From: Mucilaginibacter_A sp964244955
GTDB lineage: Bacteria > Bacteroidota > Bacteroidia > Sphingobacteriales > Sphingobacteriaceae
Assembly (NCBI GenBank): GCA_964244955.1
Contig: CAXTKQ010000110.1
Location: 1-13,250 of the forward strand
DNA: 13,250 bases
Direction: 5' to 3'
How positions within the stretch are numbered: position 1 is the first letter of the stretch; the number at the start of each line of letters is the position of its first letter. Shown here piece by piece: positions 6,519 through 12,251 of the stretch. A model generated the notes under the pieces. It saw only the letters and a program-made list of their open reading frames with translations. It was not told the origin of the DNA and did no database searches. The position numbers and the translations under genes were made by a program.

Positions 6519-7820
6519 ATGCATTTAAACGAATTTACAAAACATCCGAGGATTGTGATTATTGGCGGTGGCTTTGGCGGGATACAATTAGCCAAAAACC
6601 TCAAAAACCTGGATGCCGAAATACTGCTGGTTGACAGGCACAACTACCATACTTTCCAGCCCTTGCTCTATCAGGTGGCAACCGGAAGCTTGCAGGCAGA
6701 ATCCATTTGTTTTCCGCTGCGTAAAATCTTTCACCACCAAAAAAACCTGACCGTTATTTATGCGAATGTAAAAGGCGTTGATGCGGCCAATAACACGATC
6801 AGCACCAGCGATGGCGATGTTTGTTACGATTACCTGGTGCTTGCAACCGGCTCTAACACCAATTTTTTTGGCAACGAGCAGATCCAGCATTACGCCATGC
6901 CCATGAAAAACGTAACCGAAGCGCTAAACCTGCGCAGCCTGATTTTGCAAAACCTGGAAGCCGCATTTGTAGAGCAGGATATGGAAAAAAAGCAGGCTTT
7001 GTTAAATTTTGTGATTGTGGGCGGCGGGCCAACCGGTGTAGAACTTTCCGGTGCGATTGCCGAGTTTAGGAACCATGTTTTGGAAATGGATTATCCCGTT
7101 CATCAAAAAGAGATGATGCAGGTTTATTTGATTGAAGGGAAAAAAGAAGTGCTGGCGGCAATGTCTGAACAAGCTTCGGTTGAGGCAAAAGCCAACCTGA
7201 CCAAAATGGGCGTGGTGATCAGCAATGATGTGCACGTTAAAAGTTACGACGGCAATTTATTGACTATTGACAACGGACAAACCATCTGTACCAAAAACGT
7301 AATTTGGGCTGCAGGTGTAATGGGCGAACTGCCGGAAGGTTTTTCTCCGAAAATGCTGGCACGGGGGAACCGTTTGCAGGTAGATGAGTTTAACCGTGTT
7401 GCCGGTTTGAACAATGTTTTTGCCATCGGCGATGCCGCTGCACAAATTTTGCCGGACTACCCGCAAGGTCTTCCCGGTGTGGCGCCGGTTGCTATGCAGC
7501 ACGGAGAGCGATTGGGCAAAAACCTGATAAGCCTGCTTAAAGGGGAAGAAATGAAACCGTTTGTTTATAAAGATAAAGGCGCATTGGCCACCATCGGCCG
7601 GAACAAAGCCGTGGCCGATTTGGGCAAGCTGCACCTGCATGGTTTTATTGCCTGGCTGATCTGGATTTTTGTGCACTTAATGTCCCTGGTCGGGTTTACC
7701 AACCGCCTGATCGTGTTTTTAAGCTGGGCTTCTACCTATTTTACTTATAATGGCGGAAACAGGCTGATCATCAGGCGTTTTAACACTAAGGAAATGAAAA
7801 TTGATGTAAATGCCGATTGA
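6519..7820 (+). CDS. ndh: Type II NADH:quinone oxidoreductase (NDH-2)
   Basis: This 433-residue flavoprotein should oxidise NADH and reduce membrane quinone without pumping protons. The FAD-binding Rossmann fold begins with IIGGGFGG (14-21) and ends its beta strand at VDR (38-40). The second dinucleotide fold for NADH starts at IVGGGPTGVE (166-175). The FAD-contacting FAIGDAA (301-307) includes Asp305, and the quinone-site motif VAMQHG (324-329) includes Gln327, matching the AQxxxQ-type region of NDH-2. The C-terminal part from about 374 (FIAWLIWIFVHLMSLVGF, then LIVFLSWASTYF) is hydrophobic and should anchor the enzyme to the inner face of the cytoplasmic membrane. Length is normal. It is monocistronic, with a hairpin leader. 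A sulfide:quinone reductase is unlikely because the required cysteines are absent. Confidence 0.92.
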   Translation: MHLNEFTKHPRIVIIGGGFGGIQLAKNLKNLDAEILLVDRHNYHTFQPLLYQVATGSLQAESICFPLRKIFHHQKNLTVIYANVKGVDAANNTISTSDGDVCYDYLVLATGSNTNFFGNEQIQHYAMPMKNVTEALNLRSLILQNLEAAFVEQDMEKKQALLNFVIVGGGPTGVELSGAIAEFRNHVLEMDYPVHQKEMMQVYLIEGKKEVLAAMSEQASVEAKANLTKMGVVISNDVHVKSYDGNLLTIDNGQTICTKNVIWAAGVMGELPEGFSPKMLARGNRLQVDEFNRVAGLNNVFAIGDAAAQILPDYPQGLPGVAPVAMQHGERLGKNLISLLKGEEMKPFVYKDKGALATIGRNKAVADLGKLHLHGFIAWLIWIFVHLMSLVGFTNRLIVFLSWASTYFTYNGGNRLIIRRFNTKEMKIDVNAD

Positions 7821-7825
7821 GGGCC

Positions 7826-7837
7826 ATGCTTCTTTTA
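7826..7837 (-). repeat. Dispersed 12-mer, exact copy downstream of ndh
   Basis: Exact minus-strand copy with extended context TTTATGCCGGTAAAAGAAGCAT, six bases after the ndh stop in a convergent gap. Confidence 0.85.
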
Positions 7838-7887
7838 CCGGCATAAATGTGGTATCGGGATAAGTTTTTCAGGCCAATTTTATAGGC

Positions 7888-7900
7888 ATAAAAACAGTAT
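7888..7900. repeat. Second shared word ATAAAAACAGTAT
   Basis: This 13-base word is identical to 2178-2190, the right arm of the hairpin between the GH65 and GH13 genes. It lies in the convergent gap after ndh. An 11-base version (TACTGTTTTTA) also occurs at 12540-12550 inside a coding sequence. Confidence 0.45.
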
Positions 7901-7909
7901 CAATGTTTT

Positions 7910-7948
7910 AAAAGGTTTGTGCAGGAGTTTTCTTCTTCTGCACAAACC
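7910..7948 (-). terminator. Factor-independent terminator for thioesterase gene
   Basis: On the minus strand GGTTTGTGCAG (7948-7938) pairs perfectly over 11 bp with CTGCACAAACC (7924-7914) around a 13-base loop, followed by TTTT. The stem starts 16 bases after the thioesterase stop. It may also block read-through from ndh, although the plus side has no T-run. Confidence 0.7.
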
Positions 7949-7964
7949 CCTCAACAAAATAAAA

Positions 7965-8405
7965 TCAGGAACGCGGTTTAAAGCCTTCAAATTCCATCAT
8001 CTTCCGCGTTTCGTTTTCCGGGATGGAAACGGATTTATAGGTTTTATAATCGTAATGGATGCATACCGTTTGGCCGGTTGTGCAAACCTGCTCTTCGCCG
8101 GTTTCTGTTATTTTCACAATAACATAATCTACATCAAAACTGCTGTTGCCAATCCTTGAAGTGCGGACGTAACAAAAAATCTGGTCGCCCAATTTTAAAG
8201 GTTTCAGGTAACTTATTTCTGATTTTCCCAAAATCAGGTTCGTGTCGTCCCAGTTCCATTGGATGATTTCTTTAAAGTAATCCGTCCGGGCAATTTCAAA
8301 AAAAGTTAAGTAAACGGCATTGTTTACATGGCCAAAAGCATCCAGGTCAGAAAAACGGATGTTGATCGGGGTTTTAAATTTGTAATTAGCAGTAATTTCG
8401 CGCAT
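7965..8405 (-). CDS. Hotdog-fold acyl-CoA thioesterase (4HBT/YbgC-like)
   Basis: The 146-residue protein has the 4-hydroxybenzoyl-CoA thioesterase-like hotdog pattern. IRFSDLDAFGHVNNAVYLTFFEIAR (16-40) contains the catalytic-type Asp22 followed by GHVNN and the hydrophobic helix with FE-AR that forms the dimer core. The remaining strands (SEISYLKPLKLGDQI, SSFDVDYVIVK, VCTTGQTVCIHYD) complete the fold. The likely role is hydrolysis of a medium- or long-chain acyl-CoA in the cytoplasm; the natural substrate cannot be inferred. It starts at ATG 8405, is divergent from the heat-shock gene and is followed by its own terminator, so it appears to be a single-gene unit. The length is typical. Confidence 0.88.
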   Translation of the reverse strand: MREITANYKFKTPINIRFSDLDAFGHVNNAVYLTFFEIARTDYFKEIIQWNWDDTNLILGKSEISYLKPLKLGDQIFCYVRTSRIGNSSFDVDYVIVKITETGEEQVCTTGQTVCIHYDYKTYKSVSIPENETRKMMEFEGFKPRS

Positions 8406-8540
8406 TTTCAGTCAGTTTGTCTTTTAAAAAATAACATTAACGCCATTCTGTCATTAAACAGCCTTTGTTTTGCTAATGGTATTGTGTTTGAATAATGGTT
8501 TTCAGAAGTTAAATAAACAAAAAATAAAACCTATAAAAAA

Positions 8541-8978
8541 ATGACACTCGTAAAATTTAACCCTGCAAAAAATGCATCATCTGTTAACCCATGGTTTACC
8601 GATGTTTTTGAATCTGTTTTTAACGATTCTTTGCTGACCGATCGTTTGGTGAGTCGTGTTCCGGCCGTAAACATTGCCGAAACAGAAGCTGATTTCCAAA
8701 TTGAACTGGCCGTACCGGGCATGCAAAAAGAAGATTTTAAAATTGCGGTTGATAAAAATGTTTTGACCATCAACGCTGAGAAAAAAAGCGGACAAACAGA
8801 AGGCAAAAAATACAGCAAACGCGAGTATAACTATACTTCTTTTGTAAGGTCGTTTACTTTGCCTGATACCATTGACCACAGCAAAATCGAAGCAGCTTAT
8901 ACCGACGGTATTTTGAAACTGACAATTGCCAAAAAAGAAGAAGCAAAAGTACAGTCAAGGGAAATTGCTGTAAAATAA
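8541..8978 (+). CDS. Small heat-shock protein (Hsp20/alpha-crystallin)
   Basis: This 145-residue ATP-independent holdase should bind unfolding proteins in the cytoplasm. The alpha-crystallin domain spans about residues 40-131: PAVNIAETEADFQIEL opens it, AVPGMQKEDFKI (57-68) is the conserved turn, and GILKLTIAKK (123-132) is the signature G-x-L strand. The C-terminal IAV (142-144) fits the I/V-x-I/V oligomerisation motif. The N-terminal arm is about 40 residues (NPWFTDVFESVFND), which is usual for this phylum. The start at 8541 follows an A-rich leader (CCTATAAAAAA). A terminator follows the stop, so it is monocistronic. In the divergent 135-base upstream gap a loose TTTG.../TGTGTTTG pair near 8464-8490 has poor spacing and is not called a promoter. 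Confidence 0.95.
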   Translation: MTLVKFNPAKNASSVNPWFTDVFESVFNDSLLTDRLVSRVPAVNIAETEADFQIELAVPGMQKEDFKIAVDKNVLTINAEKKSGQTEGKKYSKREYNYTSFVRSFTLPDTIDHSKIEAAYTDGILKLTIAKKEEAKVQSREIAVK

Positions 8979-9023
8979 CCATAGCATTATAGTTTTTTAG
9001 TTGGTTTATAGTTTAGTTTGATG

Positions 9024-9060
9024 AAAGGGTTTGCGGCCATGCTGCAAGCCCTTTTTTGTT
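9024..9060 (+). terminator. Factor-independent terminator after hsp20
   Basis: AAAGGGTTTGC (9024-9034) pairs with GCAAGCCCTTT (9044-9054) over 11 bp including one G-U pair, with a 9-base loop. It is followed by a T-rich tail (TTTTTTGTT) and lies 46 bases after the Hsp20 stop. Confidence 0.85.
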
Positions 9061-9124
9061 TTAACAATATTTGAAATGAAATTATTTTTGAAGTACATGT
9101 CCTATTCGATATCGAAAAAAATGC

Positions 9125-9218
9125 AATGCTTCTTTTACCTTATAAAAATTAGTGCCTGTAGCAGCCTAAACAAACCACATCCCTTTGTTTGCCGGTTTTT
9201 ATATGATAAAGAAGCATT
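9125..9218. repeat. 94-base inverted-pair element built from two copies of the dispersed word
   Basis: AATGCTTCTTT (9125-9135) and AAAGAAGCATT (9208-9218) are exact complements. After a short internal mismatch, TATAAAAA (9141-9148) pairs with TTTTTATA (9196-9203). Inside, AAACAAA (9168-9174) pairs with TTTGTTT (9184-9190). The result is a long nested hairpin in the 361-base gap between the hsp20 and lipoprotein genes. It resembles a miniature inverted-repeat element or an inverted uptake-word pair. The short ORF across it (9031-9231) is not credible. From here to the next start at 9340 only A+T-rich sequence was seen, with no convincing promoter. Confidence 0.7.
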
Positions 9219-9339
9219 AAAATTTTATTGAATAAATTTTAACAGGATTTAGCTGTTGAAAAATAATTGTACTTTGGATTAATAAAATTAAACATTAAAA
9301 AAATATTGATGTTGATGTAAAAAACCAACTTCAATAGAA

Positions 9340-9762
9340 ATGAAAAAAACAAAATTAGTTATGCTTGCGCTTGCTGCATCGTTCAGCTTGGCGGCTTGCA
9401 ATTCAAAATCAAACACCGGAGGCTCTGATACAGGTTCCGGTGCGTCGTCTAACTCGTCAACCGATACCAGCAGCACTTCTTCTACCACGTCTGGCGGTGC
9501 CGGTACAGGTGCAGGTTCCGGTACAGGTTCTACCAATGGCGGCTCAGGAGCTGGTGGCTCTACCACAACCGGAACTGGGGCAGGTGCTGGCTCAACCTCA
9601 ACCGGTTCTTCAAACAGTTCAGGCGGAACAGGGACTTCAGGAACAGGTACAGGATCAGGAACCGGCTCTGGTACAAGCGGTTCAGGTTCTGGTAGTTCAG
9701 GCGGTGGCTCCGGATCAGGCGGTGGTTCTGGTTCAGGCGGTGGCTCTGGCAGCGGCAGCTAA
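9340..9762 (+). CDS. Low-complexity Gly/Ser/Thr-rich lipoprotein
   Basis: The 140-residue product begins with a classic lipoprotein signal peptide: MKKTK, a hydrophobic core, then lipobox LAAC with Cys20 as the lipidated residue. The entire mature part consists of Gly, Ser, Thr, Ala and Asn plus one Lys (23) and two Asp (30, 42), ending in SGGGSG-type repeats. No fold is expected; it should be a flexible tether or spacer on a membrane. The residues after Cys20 (NSKSNT) lack the acidic cluster typical of the Bacteroidota surface-export signal, so a periplasmic location is more likely (inference). It is monocistronic, with a strong terminator 39 bases after the stop. The signal peptide argues for this frame over the other open frame at 9365-9769. 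Function unknown. Confidence 0.8.
   Translation: MKKTKLVMLALAASFSLAACNSKSNTGGSDTGSGASSNSSTDTSSTSSTTSGGAGTGAGSGTGSTNGGSGAGGSTTTGTGAGAGSTSTGSSNSSGGTGTSGTGTGSGTGSGTSGSGSGSSGGGSGSGGGSGSGGGSGSGS
9697..9750 (+). repeat. Three tandem 18-bp units in the lipoprotein gene
   Basis: TCAGGCGGTGGCTCCGGA (9697-9714), then near-identical units at 9715-9732 and 9733-9750, encode Ser-Gly-Gly-Gly-Ser-Gly three times. Differences are synonymous third-position changes. Being in multiples of three codons, copy number could vary without frameshift. Confidence 0.8.
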
Positions 9763-9800
9763 GCTGTAAAACCTTGTTAAGGAAATGTTTAGTGAAAATC

Positions 9801-9825
9801 GGGCCTGGCGACAGGCCCTTTTTTT
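9801..9825 (+). terminator. Strong factor-independent terminator, convergent
   Basis: GGGCCTG (9801-9807) pairs perfectly with CAGGCCC (9812-9818) around GCGA, followed by seven T. It ends the lipoprotein transcript. On the minus strand the same stem is followed by GATTTT, so it may also serve the convergent glycosyltransferase gene ending at 9849. Confidence 0.9.
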
Positions 9826-9848
9826 ATGGCCGAAAACCAGCGTAAAGC

Positions 9849-10610
9849 TTAAAAAAGCAAGTCGAAATTGTATTTTAACTGCCGGTACAAATCCCTGGCC
9901 AAAACAACAAAGATGTTTCTGCTTTGTGTCCAGTTGCTCCGGCTCATGGTGCTTGGTTCTGCTGCCGAATTTATTTGCCTGAACAAAGCTTTGTATTGAT
10001 CATAAAACAAACCTTTCCCTTTGTTTTTGATAAAGGCAACGCACATTTTGTATTCGGTTTTGTCGCCTTTCAAGCCTTCGGCATAACGCCCGAACTTCTC
10101 CAAAAACGTGCTGCGCCGCAAATGCGGATGGTCGCTGTAATAATATATTTTTTTATAATTGGTAAACCAGGGCTTGATCAGCATTTGCGAATAACCTTTT
10201 TTGTAAGGTTTTAAATACGGATACCTGAGGTAAGCGTAAAAGCGCACCAAATCCAATCCTGCGTCTTCTTCCATCATTTCTAAAGCATCCGAAAAATGGC
10301 CGGCAAAAGAAGCATCCGGCTCAAAATCTTCCTGAACGTATAAAGTATAAGGCTTTGTTACGGCATCCTGGCCTTTGTTGATGTTGTTGCCCAAGCCTTT
10401 GTTTTGCGCGGCGGTGATCAGTTTAAAATCAAAACGCTCCTGCAGTTTTTTTAACGCATCCAAATGTGCCTGCATGCTACCGTCATCAGAAACAACAATT
10501 TCGCCAAAAAAACAATTCTGCTTTTGGAAAGTGTTGAGCAGGTTTTCTAAAGACTGGCTTCTGTTGTAATGCGTAACCAACAAAGAAACCTGGCGGAAAT
10601 GAAAGGCCAT
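9849..10610 (-). CDS. Family 2 (GT-A fold) glycosyltransferase, orphan
   Basis: The 253-residue protein should transfer a sugar from a nucleotide donor. The N-terminal VSLLVTHYNR (8-17), the nucleotide-binding VVSDDGS (39-45), NKGLGNNINKG (70-80) and the metal-binding DXD-like position in YVQEDFEPD (91-99, with Glu94 and Asp95) form the GT2 core. The C-terminal half is rich in aromatic residues (YAYLRYPYLKPYKKGY) and probably forms the acceptor part. No signal peptide or membrane helix is present, so it is cytoplasmic. No other glycan-synthesis genes are nearby, so donor, acceptor and pathway cannot be named. The start is ATG 10610. Confidence 0.85.
   Translation of the reverse strand: MAFHFRQVSLLVTHYNRSQSLENLLNTFQKQNCFFGEIVVSDDGSMQAHLDALKKLQERFDFKLITAAQNKGLGNNINKGQDAVTKPYTLYVQEDFEPDASFAGHFSDALEMMEEDAGLDLVRFYAYLRYPYLKPYKKGYSQMLIKPWFTNYKKIYYYSDHPHLRRSTFLEKFGRYAEGLKGDKTEYKMCVAFIKNKGKGLFYDQYKALFRQINSAAEPSTMSRSNWTQSRNIFVVLARDLYRQLKYNFDLLF
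10304..10315 (+). repeat. Dispersed 12-mer, one-mismatch copy inside glycosyltransferase CDS
   Basis: CAAAAGAAGCAT preceded by GGCCGG, antisense to the gene, which reads it as Asp-Ala-Ser-Phe-Ala. The position-1 change T to C is the only mismatch. Confidence 0.5.
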
Positions 10611-10628
10611 ATATTAATTTTTATGCGG

Positions 10629-10640
10629 TAAAAGAAGCAT
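10629..10640 (+). repeat. Dispersed 12-mer, exact copy
   Basis: Exact copy with extended context TTTTTATGCGGTAAAAGAAG then CAT, 18 bases upstream of the glycosyltransferase start and pointing away from it. It shares 18 bases with the coding copy at 2891. Confidence 0.85.
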
Positions 10641-10688
10641 TGGTTTGATCGTTTAAAATTTCAGCTTTAACCAAATGCAAATCAGGGT

Positions 10689-10702
10689 TTTTACGCGTAA
10701 AA
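10689..10702. promoter_or_regulatory. Perfect palindrome TTTTACGCGTAAAA
   Basis: A 14-bp perfect palindrome about 80 bases upstream of the glycosyltransferase start. It could be an operator for a dimeric regulator, but only its symmetry supports this. Confidence 0.3.
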
Positions 10703-10814
10703 GCAGTTTTAGTTTGGATTACAAGTTTAAAAGTTTTTGAGTTTATTGTTTGAACTTAGAAGGATTGCAAAGTAAATCAAACTGAAGTACTGTTTAAATT
10801 TTTCTTAATGTTGT

Positions 10815-10990
10815 TTTGGCTAAAGCCAAACCTTTATTCCACATCTACCACGGCCTGAAGGCCGTGGCAATTGAGCAACTTTGTTTTACAAATCCTTTTA
10901 CATAATACAAAACCTACAGCGTCATGCTTTATTCATTGCCACGGCCTTTAGGCCGTGGATAAAAATGAACAAGGATTGGCTTAAGCCAAA
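10815..10990. repeat. Composite REP-like element: two palindrome pairs in inverted order
   Basis: The left half has TTTGGCTAAAGCCAAA (10815-10830) and CCACGGCCTGAAGGCCGTGG (10848-10867). The right half has CCACGGCCTTTAGGCCGTGG (10939-10958) and TTGGCTTAAGCCAA (10976-10989). The two halves are inverted copies of each other around a 71-base A+T-rich centre, giving a 176-base BIME-like unit. Such paired GC-rich palindromes are typical of REP sequences mobilised by RAYT (IS200/IS605-like TnpA_REP) enzymes; no RAYT gene is in the window. The stems could also act as transcription or mRNA-stability signals downstream of the 11128 gene. Confidence 0.85.
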
Positions 10991-11017
10991 ATCCCAAGAT
11001 GCCAAAGTTTTATGGCA

Positions 11018-11029
11018 TAAAAGAAGCAT
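11018..11029 (+). repeat. Dispersed 12-mer, exact copy
   Basis: Exact copy 28 bases beyond the REP-like element. Its first base belongs to the small hairpin ATGCCA (10999-11004)/TGGCAT (11013-11018), with TTTTATGG just upstream as in other intergenic copies. Confidence 0.85.
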
Positions 11030-11091
11030 GAAAAACAGGCAAGACAAAAATTTCAAACGCTCTTAATTTTAAGTTGATGAAAAAACAGGGG

Positions 11092-11103
11092 TAAAAGAAG
11101 CAT
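11092..11103 (+). repeat. Dispersed 12-mer, exact copy
   Basis: Exact copy with context CAGGGGTAAAAGAAGCATTGC, 24 bases past the stop of the membrane-protein gene (11128). No further copy was found from here to the end of the window. Confidence 0.85.
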
Positions 11104-11127
11104 TGCAGGTTTTAACACCAATTGCCG

Positions 11128-11721
11128 CTAATCTTTAAACTGCAGTTTCAAACGCTCCAAACGGTTGATAACCTGGCCGATTTTTTCCTGCTCGGTTTTG
11201 ATGATTTTTTTGCGGAGGTAAAACGTTACAAACGCCATCCAGCCAATAAATGCCAAGTAGGCCAATATTTCGACCAGCAGCGGAACCGATCGAAGTATTT
11301 CGATCAAAAACAAGCCAAGGCCGATGCTTAACAAAACCGAATAAACATACAGCATTTTTCCGTTCATGCGGTTGCGGCCTTTTTGGTATTCTTTTAGTTT
11401 TTGCAGGTAAATGTTTACTTCAATTGTTGGGTCGTGCGAGGCAATCAGCCGGTAATCCCGGTACATTAATACGGCGTAAATTAAAATAGTGCCCATCGTA
11501 ATAAAAATACCGGCATAAGTAAGCCAGGAATTGAACAGGAAAAACAGGAACAGCACGATCATGAAAATGAAAGTTGCCGCCATCATCAGGATGGAAACCA
11601 GGAGTTTTTGCTGGAGCGACTGCGTGCCTTTTTTTACCTGTTTTAATAAAACGTCTGCCGTTATCTGCTCTTTTTGGGGTTGTGCGGTCCACATCGAGCT
11701 TAGTTCTTCAAAGTTTTTCAT
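11128..11721 (-). CDS. Four-helix membrane protein, candidate partner (anti-sigma) of the adjacent ECF sigma factor
   Basis: The 197-residue protein has a cytoplasmic-looking N-terminus of about 40 residues (FEELSSMWTAQPQKEQITAD) and four hydrophobic segments at about 41-64, 68-87, 124-142 and 148-168. A charged loop (88-122) lies between the two pairs, and the C-terminal tail is basic (KKIIKTEQEKIGQVINRLERL). It contains no cysteine, so it lacks the HxxxCxxC zinc anti-sigma motif, and it has no FecR-like domain. Its start lies inside the end of the sigma gene (14-base overlap), so the two are translationally coupled. That arrangement is what suggests an anti-sigma or sigma-regulating role; the sequence itself does not prove it. 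Confidence 0.8.
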   Translation of the reverse strand: MKNFEELSSMWTAQPQKEQITADVLLKQVKKGTQSLQQKLLVSILMMAATFIFMIVLFLFFLFNSWLTYAGIFITMGTILIYAVLMYRDYRLIASHDPTIEVNIYLQKLKEYQKGRNRMNGKMLYVYSVLLSIGLGLFLIEILRSVPLLVEILAYLAFIGWMAFVTFYLRKKIIKTEQEKIGQVINRLERLKLQFKD

Positions 11722-12205
11722 AATGGTTGTACAGCTCGGTTAGTTTTGATTTGATACGATGGATTTTAACGCGCAGGTTCCCTTCCGAAATGCCCGATAT
11801 TTCGGCAATTTCCGGGTACGGCACTTCATCCAAAACCATCGTAATAATAATTCTTTCAGATTCTTCCAGTTTGGCAATGCATTGGTACAGCAGGTCAACC
11901 TCTTCTTTTTTTCCGGATACTTCTTCGGGTTCGTTCTCTGCTATAAACGGTGTCAGTTCGTCTTTAGCCTGTCGTTTTTCCGACCGCAAATAAGTGAGGC
12001 AGGTATTTACGGCAATCCGGTAAATCCAGGTTGAGATCATGGACTGGTTGCGAAACTTGTCCAGGTTTTGCCAAACTTTGAGAAAAGTTTCCTGCATCAA
12101 ATCATTTGCGGCCGCGCTATCGCCGGCATAACTGTAGCACAACCGGTAAATGCGTTTGGAGTTGGCCTCAAAAATTTCCCTGAAAGCGCTGTCTTTAGTT
12201 TTCAC
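11708..12205 (-). CDS. ECF-type RNA polymerase sigma factor
   Basis: This 165-residue sigma-70 family protein has only regions 2 and 4. Region 2 (about 8-78) contains DLMQETFLKVW (35-45) for core binding and -10 melting, then STWIYRIAVNTCLTYLR (58-74). A linker of about 30 acidic residues follows. Region 4 (about 104-158) ends in the helix-turn-helix YPEIAEISGISEGNLRVKIHR (130-150), which would read the -35 element. The start is GTG 12205, because the frame upstream meets a stop after seven sense codons without any ATG. It overlaps the downstream membrane-protein gene by 14 bases, the usual layout for a sigma and its cognate regulator. Target genes are unknown; autoregulation is common in this class, but no recognisable element was found upstream. 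Confidence 0.93.
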   Translation of the reverse strand: MKTKDSAFREIFEANSKRIYRLCYSYAGDSAAANDLMQETFLKVWQNLDKFRNQSMISTWIYRIAVNTCLTYLRSEKRQAKDELTPFIAENEPEEVSGKKEEVDLLYQCIAKLEESERIIITMVLDEVPYPEIAEISGISEGNLRVKIHRIKSKLTELYNHYEKL

Positions 12206-12251
12206 CTGAATTGTGGCTGGTTTAGGTTAAGACCCGGTTTATTTCAATATG

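Larger units (their letters stand above)
10611..11127. other. 517-base intergenic region rich in repeats
   Basis: No credible gene lies here. It contains three exact copies of the dispersed 12-mer, the composite REP-like element at 10815-10990, and a perfect 14-bp palindrome TTTTACGCGTAAAA at 10689-10702. The part upstream of the glycosyltransferase (10611-10810) should hold its promoter, but no good TTG/TAnnTTTG pair was found. Confidence 0.7.

Noticed and set aside
8464..8490. Possible Bacteroidota promoter TTTG ... TGTGTTTG upstream of hsp20
   Set aside because: The -7 element deviates from TAnnTTTG and the spacing to either upstream TTTG is too short.
9031..9231. ORF over the hsp20 terminator and inverted-pair element
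   Set aside because: It runs through a terminator and a nested hairpin; no coding character.
9253..9276. TTG ... TACTTTG upstream of the lipoprotein gene
   Set aside because: The spacing of about 11 bases does not fit, and TACTTTG has one base too few for TAnnTTTG.
9365..9769. Second open frame over the lipoprotein gene
   Set aside because: Open only because the G/S/T codon repeats contain no stops in several frames; it lacks the signal peptide and gives a Val/Gln/Ala/Pro repeat of no recognisable type.
10881..11066. Short ORF across the REP-like element
   Set aside because: It crosses the palindromes and two word copies; explained by repeats, not coding.
370..11103. Reading the dispersed 12-mer as a CRISPR repeat
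   Set aside because: Copies are 12 bases, on both strands, irregularly spaced by hundreds of bases; there is no array and no cas gene.
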